The notes beneath the pieces are model-generated. The model made no database searches. It saw only the letters and a program-made list of their open reading frames with translations, and was not told where the DNA came from. DNA of 64,000 bases, from contig NZ_QHHQ01000002.1 in assembly GCF_003258595.1 (NCBI RefSeq), forward strand, positions 1,302,001-1,366,000, read 5' to 3'. The translations under genes were made by a program, and so were the position numbers. Positions 34,245 through 43,109 of this stretch are shown here, one piece after another (within the stretch, counting starts at the first letter, position 1; each line of letters begins with the position of its first letter). Origin of the DNA: Acuticoccus sediminis. GTDB taxonomy: Bacteria > Pseudomonadota > Alphaproteobacteria > Rhizobiales > Amorphaceae.

Positions 34245-35467
34245 CCAACCACACGGAAGCGCGCGCCGGGCCGCTCGCCGGGATCCGGGTGCTCGACTTC
34301 TCGCGCATCCTGTCCGGGCCCTACGCGACGATGGTCCTCGCCGATCTCGGCGCCGACGTCGTCAAGATCGAGGAGGTCGGCAAGGGGGACGACGTGCGCG
34401 CCTTTCCGCCGATGCAGGGGCCGCTGAGCCACTATTTCATCGCGCTCAACCGCAACAAGCGGAGCATCGCGCTCAACCTCAAGACGGAGAAGGGCAAGGA
34501 GATCGCGAAGGCGCTGGCCGCCTCCTCCGACATCGTCATCGAGAACTTCCGCCCCGGCGTGATGGACCGGCTCGGGCTCGGCTACGACGTCCTTTCGGCG
34601 GATCATCCGGAGCTGATCTACTGCTCGATCTCCGGGTTCGGCGCAGGGAGTCCGCTCGCCGGCAAGCCGGCGTTCGACATCGTCACCCAGGCGCTGTCCG
34701 GCCTGATGAGCGTCAACAGCGAGCCGGGCGCGGCGCCCAACCGGCTGGGCCTGCCGATGGGGGACATGGCGGGCAGCATCTTCTGCGTCTTCGGCGTCCT
34801 CGCGGCCCTCCACGAGCGGTCGGTGACCGGGCGCGGGAAGCGGCTGGACGTGGCGATGCTGGACAGCCTCATCGGCATGCTGGGGTACCTGTCGCAGATC
34901 TACTTCGTGTCCGGCGCGCCGCCGAAGGCGGTCGGGACGAAGCACGCCAGCATCGTTCCCTACGGGGCGTTCCCGACGGCGGACGGGCACGTCATCGTCG
35001 CCTGTCTCACCGAGGGGTTCTGGAAGTCGTTCGCCCGGTGCCTCGACATGCCGGAGCTCCTCGCGGACCCGCGCTTCGCCGAGTACACGCAGCGCCTCGC
35101 CCACCGCGAGGCGCTGGAGGGGCTGATCGAGGCGCGCATGCGCACCGCGACCACGGAGCATTGGCTGGAGCGGCTCGACGCGTTCGACGTGCCCAACGCG
35201 CCGATCCTCGACGTCGGCGAGGCGCTGGAGCAGGAGCACGTCGCCGCGCGCGGGCTGGTCGCGGCGATGGATCACCCGTCGGCAGGGCGGCTGCGGATGG
35301 TGAAGGGCCCCATCCGCTTCGACGGGGAGGGTCTGGAGCCGCGCCTTCCCCCGCCCCTTCTCGGCGAGCACAGCTTCGACGTCTTGCGGGACGTGCTCGG
35401 CTACGACGAGGCCACGTGCCACAGCCTCGAGGCCGCCGGCGTCGTCGAGGCGAGCGCCGGAGGCTGA
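34241..35467 (+). CDS. CaiB/BaiF-type (family III) CoA-transferase
   Basis: A 408-residue family III CoA-transferase that moves CoA between carboxylic acids through an aspartyl anhydride. VLDFSRILSGPYATMVLADLGADV near the N-terminus, ENFRPGVMDRLGLGYD, and LPMGDMAGS with the active-site Asp (about 175) are all present. Length matches formyl- and succinyl-CoA-dependent relatives. With a ligase encoded across the promoter, the cell has two routes to the same or successive CoA esters; succinyl-CoA or a pathway acyl-CoA is the likely donor. Confidence 0.9.
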   Translation: MTNHTEARAGPLAGIRVLDFSRILSGPYATMVLADLGADVVKIEEVGKGDDVRAFPPMQGPLSHYFIALNRNKRSIALNLKTEKGKEIAKALAASSDIVIENFRPGVMDRLGLGYDVLSADHPELIYCSISGFGAGSPLAGKPAFDIVTQALSGLMSVNSEPGAAPNRLGLPMGDMAGSIFCVFGVLAALHERSVTGRGKRLDVAMLDSLIGMLGYLSQIYFVSGAPPKAVGTKHASIVPYGAFPTADGHVIVACLTEGFWKSFARCLDMPELLADPRFAEYTQRLAHREALEGLIEARMRTATTEHWLERLDAFDVPNAPILDVGEALEQEHVAARGLVAAMDHPSAGRLRMVKGPIRFDGEGLEPRLPPPLLGEHSFDVLRDVLGYDEATCHSLEAAGVVEASAGG

Positions 35468-35568
35468 CCGCCCGCAACCGGACAGGCACGACTCTCTCCC
35501 CCTCTTTCGCGCGGCGCCCGCGCAATCCCGGGCGGGAGCCTGATCGCTGATGGGTCCCGAGCCCGCCG

Positions 35569-35583
35569 GAGGCCCCCGGCCTC
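35569..35583 (+). terminator. Small hairpin after the CoA-transferase
   Basis: GAGGCC-CCC-GGCCTC lies in the 247-base convergent gap after the CoA-transferase. The stem is only six pairs and no U-run follows, so it is a weak candidate for a transcript end. The rest of the gap shows nothing recognisable. Confidence 0.3.
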
Positions 35584-35714
35584 TCCCACCGTGACCGGCG
35601 GCGCCGGAACAGCGAGCCGGAGCGCCCCGGGCATGGCCGGACTCGGGACGCTCCGTCGCTCATCGAGCAAGGACGCGTATCCCGCTCGAACGACGCCGCC
35701 GAAGCGCGTTCGTG

Positions 35715-36464
35715 CTAAACGATGACGCGCTCGTCGACGACGCGGCGGGTGTCCATCTCGTAGTCGAGGGCCACGATCGGCGGGCGGGCGAAGTGCCAGG
35801 TTGCGCCGTGGCGGGCGGCGCCCCGAGCGACGAGCTCCTCGGCGAGGAAGGAGTGGATCGGGAACACGGTGTAGATCTGCGCCGCGGTGGTGTCGGCCCA
35901 GCCCTTGCCGAACGGCGCCATGCGCCGCTCCATCTCGCCGAGCACGTGGCGGGCCTTGGCGCGCATACCCTCGGGGCTCTGGTCGCCGCGGGCAACGACG
36001 TGGTCGAAGTAGTTGTTCATGCCCTCGGGGACCTCGCCGCTGCCGGCGATCACGAAGGTCCCCTCGACGCCGGACGGCACCGTGTAGGAGAAGGCGTGGA
36101 AGCTCGGGGTCGCGGGCGCCCCCAGCTCCGGACACACGTTGCTGCGGGCGACGGGGTTGATGCCGTCCTTGTAGATCCCCCAGGCCTCGAGCGTTCCGCA
36201 GTAGAGCTCGTTGAAGGCACGGAAGCCCTCCTCGGAGAACTGGCCGGGGGAGCGCAGCTCGCAGGCGCAGAACGATGCGAGGGGCCGGCTCTCGCCCTCG
36301 AGGTGCGCCTTGATGCGCTCGAAGCCGTCCGCGAGCGGGACCGGCGCGTCGAAGCGCACGCGGCGGATCTCGAAGCCGGGCAGCGCGCCGACGCCGCAGG
36401 AATACTGGAAGACGCCCGGCATGTAGGCGTAGCCGCCCTCGGGCATCTCGACGGTGTCTGACAT
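35715..36464 (-). CDS. CnbZ-like protein (2-amino-5-chloromuconate deaminase-like)
   Basis: A 249-residue protein without a common fold motif that I can name with certainty. The segments YMPGVFQYSCGVGALPGFEI, FCACELRSPGQFSEEGFRAF, INPVARSNVCPE and SFHAFSYTVPS recall the CnbZ group (deaminase acting on 2-amino-5-chloromuconate), which has RidA-like features. The start at 36464 has TAGGAGA ahead. It lies 117 bases after livF on the same strand and is probably the last gene of the Liv operon, so it may deaminate an imported amino or enamine compound. Enzymatic identity is tentative. Confidence 0.55.
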   Translation of the reverse strand: MSDTVEMPEGGYAYMPGVFQYSCGVGALPGFEIRRVRFDAPVPLADGFERIKAHLEGESRPLASFCACELRSPGQFSEEGFRAFNELYCGTLEAWGIYKDGINPVARSNVCPELGAPATPSFHAFSYTVPSGVEGTFVIAGSGEVPEGMNNYFDHVVARGDQSPEGMRAKARHVLGEMERRMAPFGKGWADTTAAQIYTVFPIHSFLAEELVARGAARHGATWHFARPPIVALDYEMDTRRVVDERVIV

Positions 36465-36506
36465 CGTGGGTCTCCTAAGGCGCCGCATCCGGCGCGACTG
36501 GGATGG

Positions 36507-36559
36507 GGCGCCGGCACGGCGCCAACAGGGATGCGCCCGGCGGCGGTACGGCCGCCGCC
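36507..36559 (-). terminator. Two hairpins between livF and the CnbZ-like gene
   Basis: GGCGCCG-GCA-CGGCGCC (36507-36523) and GGCGGCGG-N5-CCGCCGCC (36539-36559) are perfect stems in the 117-base gap. They could attenuate transcription from the Liv genes into the CnbZ-like gene or protect the livF 3' end. No T-run follows. Confidence 0.4.
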
Positions 36560-36581
36560 ATGAGGCGCGGGGCGGCGCGGG

Positions 36582-37346
36582 TCAGGCGCCGATATAGGCC
36601 TCGCGCACCTCCGGCGCCTCGGCGAGGACGTCGGGGGTGCCGGACATCACGACGCGCCCGCGGTCGAGGACGAAGCCGCGATCCGAGATCTCGAGCGCGG
36701 TCATGACGTCCTGTTCGATGAGGAGGATCGTCGTGCCGGCGCGGTTGACCTCCACCAGCGTCTCGGAGAGGAGCTCCACGGCACGCGGGGCGAGGCCGAG
36801 CGACAGCTCGTCGATCATCAGCACCTTGGGGCGGCTCATGATGCCGCGTCCGATCGCGCACATCTGCTGCTCGCCGCCCGACAGGGTGCCGGCATCCTGG
36901 CGGGCACGCTCGGCGAGGCGGGGGAACATCGTCATGACGCGGTCGAGATCGGCGTCGAGGTCGGCGTCGTGCGGGCGCAGGTAGGCGCCCATCAAGAGGT
37001 TGTCGCGCACGCTCATGGTGCGGAACAGGCGGCGCCCTTCCGGGACGTGGGCAATACCGGCGGCGAGGACGGCGTCCGGTGCGGCGCCCGCGAGTTCCGC
37101 CCCGTCGAGCCGGACGGAACCGGCGGTGGCGGGGACGAGGCCGGAAATGGTCTTCAGGAGGGTCGTCTTGCCGGCGCCGTTGGAGCCGACGAGGCAGACG
37201 ATCTCGCCGGCCATCACGTCGAGGTCGACGCCCCAGAGAATCTGGATGTCGCCGTAGCCCGCCTCGAGTCCGGCGACCTTCAGGATCGGTTCGGCGGACG
37301 GCACGGGGCCGCCGCCGGGCGCGGATACCGGCGTCGGATCAGACAT
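36582..37346 (-). CDS. livF: Branched-chain amino acid-type ABC transporter ATPase LivF
   Basis: A 254-residue ABC ATPase. The Walker A GSNGAGKTT, signature LSGGEQQMCAIGRGIM (variant LSGGE), Walker B VLMIDELSLGLAP and H-loop region LLIEQD are all present; the LSLGL run is typical of LivF. The N-terminal 20 or so residues are Pro-rich and unusual, but the ATG at 37346 overlaps livG by eight bases and no better start is seen. It pairs with LivG as the energy unit. HAAT transporters carry amino acids, aromatic acids, amides and urea, so the substrate is open. Confidence 0.92.
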   Translation of the reverse strand: MSDPTPVSAPGGGPVPSAEPILKVAGLEAGYGDIQILWGVDLDVMAGEIVCLVGSNGAGKTTLLKTISGLVPATAGSVRLDGAELAGAAPDAVLAAGIAHVPEGRRLFRTMSVRDNLLMGAYLRPHDADLDADLDRVMTMFPRLAERARQDAGTLSGGEQQMCAIGRGIMSRPKVLMIDELSLGLAPRAVELLSETLVEVNRAGTTILLIEQDVMTALEISDRGFVLDRGRVVMSGTPDVLAEAPEVREAYIGA

Positions 37347-38115
37347 CGGCCGCCCCTCCCCGGCCGGCCCCGCCGCGCTGGGCGGCGTGGCGGGCGTAGC
37401 GGTTGCCGAGGTAGGCCTCGATGACGCGCGGGTCGGAGGTGATCTCGCCGGGCGTGCCCTCCGCGATCTTGGCGCCGTGGTGCAGGACGACGATGCGGGT
37501 GCAAAGGTTCATCACGACCTTCATCAGATGCTCGATGATGATGATGGTGACGCCGCGCGCGGCGATCCGGCGGATCAGGTCCACCGCGACATCGATCTCG
37601 GCGGGATTGAGCCCGGCGTTCACCTCGTCGAGCAGGAGCACCTTGGGCTCCATGGCGAGGCTCTTGGCAAGTTCCAGCCGCTTGCGGCCGGCGAGCGTCA
37701 GCGCGGAGGCGCGCATGTCGGCCGACGCGCCGAGGCCGACGAAGTCGAGCGCCTCGGCCGCCTTTTCGCGCGCCTCGGCGAGCGTCACGCCCTGATGGGC
37801 GAAGACGGCCGGGGCGGTGACGTTCTGGAGCGCCGTCATCTCCGGAAAGGGCTGGACGACCTGGTAGGTGCGCGCGACGCCCAGACGGCTGATCTGGAAG
37901 GGCTTCAGGGTCTCGATCCGCTGCCCGTCGAAGGTGATCGCGCCGGTGCCGCGGTAGACGCCGGTGACGACGTTGACGAGCGTGGTCTTGCCGGCACCGT
38001 TGGGGCCGATCAGGCCGACCACCTCGCCGGGCTCCACCGCGAGGTCGACATTGTCGAGCGCGGTGAGGCCGCCGAAGCGCTGCGACACGCCGGAAAGCTG
38101 CAGGATCGGGCTCAT
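37339..38115 (-). CDS. livG: Branched-chain amino acid-type ABC transporter ATPase LivG
   Basis: A 258-residue ABC ATPase with Walker A GPNGAGKTT, the LivG-type variant signature LTLAGRKRLELAKSLAM, Walker B VLLLDEVNAGLNPAE and IIIIEHLMKVVM as H-loop. The start overlaps the livM stop by four bases (38112-38115). The longer upstream reading belongs to a shadow of livM. Confidence 0.93.
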   Translation of the reverse strand: MSPILQLSGVSQRFGGLTALDNVDLAVEPGEVVGLIGPNGAGKTTLVNVVTGVYRGTGAITFDGQRIETLKPFQISRLGVARTYQVVQPFPEMTALQNVTAPAVFAHQGVTLAEAREKAAEALDFVGLGASADMRASALTLAGRKRLELAKSLAMEPKVLLLDEVNAGLNPAEIDVAVDLIRRIAARGVTIIIIEHLMKVVMNLCTRIVVLHHGAKIAEGTPGEITSDPRVIEAYLGNRYARHAAQRGGAGRGGAADV

Positions 38116-39065
38116 GCCGCGCCTCCCTTCGCCTTGGGCGCCGCGCGCCGGCGCCTGCCGGTGAGAAGGCCGATGAGCCCGCCGGGCAGGAAGAAGATCA
38201 GGCCGACGATGAGGAGCCCGAGGGCCGCCGCGTGGATCGACAGGAGGTTGCGCCAGACGAGCTCTTCCATGGTGAGGAAGATCACCGCGCCGACGGCCGG
38301 GCCGAGCACCGTGCCCGCGCCGCCCAGCATCGCCATGACGATGGGTTTCACCGAGGTCAGCGTGGCGAAGACGTCCGGCGGCTCGATGTAGAACACCCAC
38401 GAGGCGTAGAGCGCGCCCGCCCCGCCGACGAAGAGCGCCGAGAGGGCGAAGGCGATGATCTTGTAGCGCGTGGTGTCGATGCCGACCATCGAGGCGGCAT
38501 CCTCGTTCTGGCGGATGCAGTCGAGGCCGAAGCCGAGCCGGTGGCGCGCGACGAGGTAGTTCATCAACAGGGCGAGGACGGCGAAGGTCAGCATCGACCA
38601 GAAGAACAGCCGAGCCTGCGCGTCGATGGAGATACGGATGATGGGGAGGTTGAGGCCCATGCCGCCGCCGGTGAGGCTGGTCCAGGAGGTGGCGATCTCG
38701 AGCAGGACCTCGCCCACCACGAGGCTCGCGATGGCGAAGTAGTGCCCCTTGAGGTGCAGGATCGCAAGGCCGAGGAGCGCCGCGAAGGCGGCCGCGACGA
38801 CGCACGCCGCGCCCCACGCGAGCGGCATCGGCAGTCCCGCGCCCTGAAGGATGCCGCCGGTGTAGGCGCCGAGGCCGAAGAACGCCGCGGTCGCGAACGA
38901 CGGATAACCCGCGAAGCCGCCGATGACGTTCCAGGAGAGCGCCAGGACGGCGTACATGGCGCCCATGGTGCCGAGGCGCAGGAGATAGTTGTCGCCGAGC
39001 GCCGGCATCGCCGCGACGAGCGCGATGGCGATGACGGTGAGGACGGTCCAGACGCGGTTCATCAT
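38112..39065 (-). CDS. livM: Branched-chain amino acid-type ABC transporter permease LivM
   Basis: A 317-residue permease with eight or more hydrophobic helices; it contains LSWNVIGGFAGYPSFATAAFFGLGAYTGG, the typical LivM N-terminal region, and the EAA-like loop CIRQNEDAASMVGIDTTRYK. A basic C-terminal tail (TGRRRRAAPKAKGG) follows the last helix. It overlaps livH and livG by four bases each. Confidence 0.93.
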   Translation of the reverse strand: MMNRVWTVLTVIAIALVAAMPALGDNYLLRLGTMGAMYAVLALSWNVIGGFAGYPSFATAAFFGLGAYTGGILQGAGLPMPLAWGAACVVAAAFAALLGLAILHLKGHYFAIASLVVGEVLLEIATSWTSLTGGGMGLNLPIIRISIDAQARLFFWSMLTFAVLALLMNYLVARHRLGFGLDCIRQNEDAASMVGIDTTRYKIIAFALSALFVGGAGALYASWVFYIEPPDVFATLTSVKPIVMAMLGGAGTVLGPAVGAVIFLTMEELVWRNLLSIHAAALGLLIVGLIFFLPGGLIGLLTGRRRRAAPKAKGGAA

Positions 39066-39928
39066 TCGTAGCCCCGACGGCCCATGATCCCGGTCGGGCG
39101 GACGATCAGGAGGAGGATGAGGAGGACGAAGGCGATGGTGAGCCCGTGCTCAGGACCGATGAAGAGCGCGCCGAAGCTCTCGATCACGCCGAGCGCAATC
39201 CCGCCCACCATCGCGCCGGCGATGGATCCGAGGCCGCCGAGGACGCACACCACGAAGGCGATGCCGAGGAACTCGGTGGAGTTGAGCGGGGAGATCGGGA
39301 AGACGACCGACAGGAGCGATCCTGCCGCGCCCGCCATCAGCGCGCCGACGCCGAAGGTGATGGCGTAGATCTTCTTGACCTTCACGCCCATGAGGGCGGC
39401 CGCCTCGGGGTCCATGCGGACCGCGACGATGGCCCGCCCGACGCGGGACTTGACCAGCATCAGGTAGAGGAGCCCGGTGAGGGCGAGGGCCAGCAGCGTC
39501 GCCGTCACCCGCTCCAGCGGCAGGACGATACCGCCGACGACGACGCTTCCCATCGGGTTGGAGAGCTGCACCGTGCGGTAGTCCGCCGAGAAGGCGAGCA
39601 GCACGCCGTTGTTGAGGATGAGCTCGAGCCCGAAGGTCAGCACCAGCGTGGTGAGGACCGGGGCGCGGATCACCTTGTTGATGAGCCCGGCCTGGACCGC
39701 ATAGCCGAGCGCGAAGAGCAGCGCGCCCGACAGGAAGACCGAGAGGAACGGGTGCAGGCCGAGGTGCACGTAGGCGAAATAGGCGACGTACGAACCGAGC
39801 ACGACGAACGAGCCGTGCAGGATGTTGATGACGTTGAGCACGCCCCAGACGAGGCTGAAGCCGACGGCAATGCAGGCGTAGAGCCCGCCGAGAACGAGCC
39901 CGTTGACGAGGATCTGGGCGTAGAGCAT
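39062..39928 (-). CDS. livH: Branched-chain amino acid-type ABC transporter permease LivH
   Basis: A 288-residue permease (LVLGGLYACIAVGFSLVWGV, INILHGSFVVLGSYVA, loop AVRMDPEAAALMGVKVKKIY). The ATG at 39928 starts the first helix (MLYAQILVNG); an upstream GTG-led reading to 39970 would overlap the binding-protein stop and is not preferred. It lies 25 bases after the binding protein gene. Confidence 0.92.
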   Translation of the reverse strand: MLYAQILVNGLVLGGLYACIAVGFSLVWGVLNVINILHGSFVVLGSYVAYFAYVHLGLHPFLSVFLSGALLFALGYAVQAGLINKVIRAPVLTTLVLTFGLELILNNGVLLAFSADYRTVQLSNPMGSVVVGGIVLPLERVTATLLALALTGLLYLMLVKSRVGRAIVAVRMDPEAAALMGVKVKKIYAITFGVGALMAGAAGSLLSVVFPISPLNSTEFLGIAFVVCVLGGLGSIAGAMVGGIALGVIESFGALFIGPEHGLTIAFVLLILLLIVRPTGIMGRRGYE

Positions 39929-39953
39929 GGGGCGTGCGACAGGTCCGGCGTGG

Positions 39954-41177
39954 TTACTTGATACCGCCAATGACGAGGTCGGTCTGCTTCACCGCCTCGG
40001 GGAAGACGACCTTCGTCGTGCCGTCCTGGATCTGGAAGACGGGCGGCTCCAGCGAGGTGATCTGTCCGGTCTCGCCGAACGTCACCGGGCCGTAGAAGGT
40101 GGTGACGTCGAGGCCGGCGAGGGCGTCGCGCACGGCCTGCGGCTCGATGCTGCCGGCCTTCTCGATCGCGAGGCCGAGGATCGCGCCGGCGGCGCTGGCG
40201 GAGGCCTCGGCGTAGTCCGGCGTCGCGCCGTAGGCGTCCTGGAAGGCCTTCACGTAGTCGGCGGTGGTGCCGAAGACGTCCTCGCCGTCGTAGGCGACGG
40301 CGGGGTGCCACCAGGCGGCGCTCGAGACGTTGTCGGCGAGCGGGCCGGTCGCCTCGGTGAATTCCTTGTAGGCGGGACCGGCGATCATCGTCAGCACCTT
40401 CGGCGCGATACCGAGGTCGGCGAGCTGCCGGCGGATCAGGATGAGGTCGTTGATGTAGCCGGTCACGAACACCCAGTCCGGCTGGCGCTGGCGCATCAGT
40501 GTGAGCGCCGAGGCGTGGTCCATGGTGCCGATGGCGTACTCGTCGAACGAGAGCACCTCGAGGCCGGCCCCCTTGGCCGACGTCTCCGCCTCATGCGCGA
40601 TGGCGAGGGGGAAGAGGTCGTTGCGCGCGTAGACCGCGATCGTCTTGATGTCCGGATCGGCGCTGGTGACGATCTCGGTCAGCGGGGTGGTGAGGGTCGA
40701 GTTCGGCGTGAAGGTGCCGAACAGGAACTGGTACCCCTGGTCGTAGACCGCCTCGGAGGATGCGGTCGCGGCGATGGTGGGGATCTGGTAGCGCTCCGAC
40801 ACGCTGGAGGCGGCCTTCGCGGCGCCCGAACCGAACGGCGAGAACAGGAAATTGACGCCGTCCTCGGTGATCAGCCGCTCGGCCGACTGCACGGCGCGGG
40901 GGGTGTTCGACTCGTAGTCCACGTAGACGATCTCGACGTCGTATGTGGTGTCGCCCGCCTTGATGCCGCCGGCCGCGTTCACGGTCTTGGCCCACAGGTC
41001 GTAGCCGCGCTGCTGCTTCAGCCCTTCGGGCGACAGGGCGCCGGTGAGAGGGAGCGGCGCGCCGACCTTGATGGTCTCCGCCTCGGCCGACGCGGTGCCG
41101 GTCAGAGCGGTGGCTGCGAGGAGCGCAACGGCCGCGAGGCGACGAGTGATCGGGGACGGAAGGGACGCTCGACGCAT
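39954..41177 (-). CDS. Liv-type periplasmic amino acid/amide-binding protein
   Basis: A 407-residue type I periplasmic binding protein (LivK/HAAT class). A signal peptide (RRLAAVALLAATALTGTASA) is followed by IKVGAPLPLTGALSPEGLKQ, the universal HAAT opening, and FLFSPFGSGAAKAASSVSE. ATG 41177 has GGAGCGG ahead; ATG 41201 adds eight residues. It heads the Liv operon. The LysR-type palindrome at 41263-41279 lies about 86 bases upstream, so expression is probably effector-dependent. HAAT receptors bind amino acids, amides or aromatic acids; the ligand is unknown. Confidence 0.92.
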   Translation of the reverse strand: MRRASLPSPITRRLAAVALLAATALTGTASAEAETIKVGAPLPLTGALSPEGLKQQRGYDLWAKTVNAAGGIKAGDTTYDVEIVYVDYESNTPRAVQSAERLITEDGVNFLFSPFGSGAAKAASSVSERYQIPTIAATASSEAVYDQGYQFLFGTFTPNSTLTTPLTEIVTSADPDIKTIAVYARNDLFPLAIAHEAETSAKGAGLEVLSFDEYAIGTMDHASALTLMRQRQPDWVFVTGYINDLILIRRQLADLGIAPKVLTMIAGPAYKEFTEATGPLADNVSSAAWWHPAVAYDGEDVFGTTADYVKAFQDAYGATPDYAEASASAAGAILGLAIEKAGSIEPQAVRDALAGLDVTTFYGPVTFGETGQITSLEPPVFQIQDGTTKVVFPEAVKQTDLVIGGIK

Positions 41178-41262
41178 AGGAACCGCTCCATTCGTGTGCA
41201 TGCTCAGAAATTACGCTATCGACCGCCAGTGCTTTACGGAAGGGTTATTTGAGGCGCGGGGC

Positions 41263-41279
41263 GTTGCAGATTCTGCAAC
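41263..41279. promoter_or_regulatory. LysR-type operator palindrome upstream of the Liv operon
   Basis: GTTGCAGA-T-TCTGCAAC is a perfect 17-bp palindrome and satisfies the LysR T-N11-A rule (TTGCA...TGCAA). It is eight bases beyond the stop of the LysR gene and 86 bases ahead of the binding-protein start, between the two same-strand genes. This is the normal distance for an activator recognition site. Confidence 0.65.
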
Positions 41280-41287
41280 ACCATCCG

Positions 41288-42172
41288 TCAGCGCGCGAAC
41301 GAGTCCTGCAGGGCGGTGAGCATCTGGCGCGCGGCGAAGGTGAGGTCGCGCTCGGCGTGGATGCAGAGCTGCGCCATCGCCGAGGCGAATCCGGCGTCGT
41401 CGATCTCGACGCCGACGAGTTCGCCCGCCTTCGCCTCCCGCTCGAAAGCGAAGAACGGCAGGAAGGTCACGCCCATCCCCGCGAGCGCGAACTGCCGCGT
41501 CATGTCGATGGAGTTCGTCTCCATGCGCACCGTGAGGCCGCCGGCCTGGCCGAGCGCGCGATCGAAGATCTGGCGGATGCCGAAGCTCTTGTCCGGCAGG
41601 CCGAGCGGCACGCCGACGAGGTCGGCGAGGGCGAGGCTCCGCCGCGTCGCGAGCGTGTGGCGGGCGGTCATCACCGCGAGAACGGGCTGGCTCATGCGCC
41701 CCACCATGGCGATCCCCTGCACCGGCTGCGGCTCGAAGGCGATGCCGATGTCGCAGCGGTCGTCGGCGACGGCGCGCACGACGTTGTCGGTGCCGGCGAC
41801 GATCACCTCGTAGGTGAGATTCGGGTGGCTCCGGGAGAAGCGGGTGAGCGCCTGGGGCAGCACGCTGCCCAGCATTCCCTCGACGGTGTAGATCGAGACG
41901 TGGCCCCGCTCCAGATGCTTCAGCTCGTCGATGGCCGAGCGCAGCCGCGCGAGCTCGCGCGAGTGGTCCTCGATGAAGCGCAGGAGCAGGTCGCCGGCGG
42001 GAGTGAGCTTCACGCCGTGGGTGCGCCGCTCGATCAGCGGGGCGCCGAGGGTATGCTCGAGCCGGCCGATGTGGCGGCTGACCGAGGAGGCGGAGATGTT
42101 GAGCCGCTCGGCCGCCTTGCGGATGGAGCCCTGCCGCGCCGCTTCGGCGAAATAGACGTAGAGTGTCTCCAT
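41288..42172 (-). CDS. LysR family transcriptional regulator of the Liv/CnbZ-like operon
   Basis: A 294-residue LysR protein. The HTH (about 1-60) has YVYFAEAARQGSIRKAAERL and ISASSVSRHIGRLEHTLGA; the effector domain has IYTVEGMLGSVLPQALTRFS and GMGVTFLPFFAF. The start at 42172 follows GGGGAG. It is encoded on the same strand as, and just upstream of, the Liv operon with the palindrome between. The effector is probably the transported compound or a metabolite of it. Confidence 0.88.
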   Translation of the reverse strand: METLYVYFAEAARQGSIRKAAERLNISASSVSRHIGRLEHTLGAPLIERRTHGVKLTPAGDLLLRFIEDHSRELARLRSAIDELKHLERGHVSIYTVEGMLGSVLPQALTRFSRSHPNLTYEVIVAGTDNVVRAVADDRCDIGIAFEPQPVQGIAMVGRMSQPVLAVMTARHTLATRRSLALADLVGVPLGLPDKSFGIRQIFDRALGQAGGLTVRMETNSIDMTRQFALAGMGVTFLPFFAFEREAKAGELVGVEIDDAGFASAMAQLCIHAERDLTFAARQMLTALQDSFAR

Positions 42173-42462
42173 CGGCTCCCCTTGCCGCGCGTGCCCAGCC
42201 TGTCGGAGCGCCCTTTTGGGGCCGAACGCGCCCGCCGCCAAGAGACGGGGTCCGCCCTCCCCCTTGCGGTGCGCGTCCGGCGGCGGGCGAGCCGGCGCTG
42301 CGGGACCGGCGGCGGGATTGCTTGCGGGCGGTGGCGATTTCGGAGACGATCGCCGGGGCGATTTTCGGGGCGGTCTCCACCGCCCACGGTAATCGCAAGT
42401 ATCCGGCCTCGCGCGTTCGCCGACAGTGGCGGCGCGGAGCCTCGTACGGGACCGTTTCGACC

Positions 42463-43029
42463 ATGGCGATACTTGCGACCGTCTCCGGCTTCCTGCTCCG
42501 CCCGATCATGTCGGGGGAGAAGGGCGACCGGCGCAAGGAGGTCATGCGCCTCATCAAGGCGCGCCTCGACCCGGACCACGCCTTCCTGTCGCGCGACCGC
42601 GACCACTATGTCCCGCACGAGAAGCTGCTGCGGCGCCTCAGCGACGCCGGAACCGCCGGCACCACCGCCGCGCGGGGCCAGCACGGCCCGGTGGCGTGGC
42701 GCGAATGGCGCTGGACCGAGCCGGCGCGGATCGGCGAGTGCACCTGGAAGGAGGTGCGCTGGCGGTTCTACGAGAACGGCCGGGTCGTCTTCCACGCGGA
42801 GATGGACAACGACGTCGGCAGCTTCCGGCTCGGCGCGCTGCAGGGCCACCGGATCGAGCTGCGCACGGCGGACGACTGCCTGCTCGGCGCCTGGAGGGCC
42901 GCGTTCTTCGTACGCCGGCAGTCGGGCATCCATCACTACCCGGCGAGCGTGGTCGAGGACGATCCGCTGCTGCAGCAGCACTTCGACGACCTCGCGTCGA
43001 GCCAGAACGGCGCCTGCTTCGTGCGCTGA
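42463..43029 (+). CDS. Hypothetical protein, 188 residues
   Basis: I do not recognise this protein. It has normal amino-acid composition (Trp, Tyr, Phe and Asn present, unlike antisense shadows), no clear signal peptide, and a beta-rich middle with repeated aromatic pairs (VAWREWRWTEPA, WKEVRWRFYENGRVVFHAE, FRLGALQGHRIELRT). The start is uncertain: ATG 42463 lacks a ribosome site; ATG near 42544 (MRLIKARLDPDH) is possible. It stands alone between divergent LysR and the ABC operon. Confidence 0.6.
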   Translation: MAILATVSGFLLRPIMSGEKGDRRKEVMRLIKARLDPDHAFLSRDRDHYVPHEKLLRRLSDAGTAGTTAARGQHGPVAWREWRWTEPARIGECTWKEVRWRFYENGRVVFHAEMDNDVGSFRLGALQGHRIELRTADDCLLGAWRAAFFVRRQSGIHHYPASVVEDDPLLQQHFDDLASSQNGACFVR

Positions 43030-43109
43030 GGCCGGTCTTCGGACCCTTCTGTGAACGTGTTCGCCGCCGGGTTCGCGCCCGGTCGCAAGATCGTGTCCGA
43101 ACGCACGCC

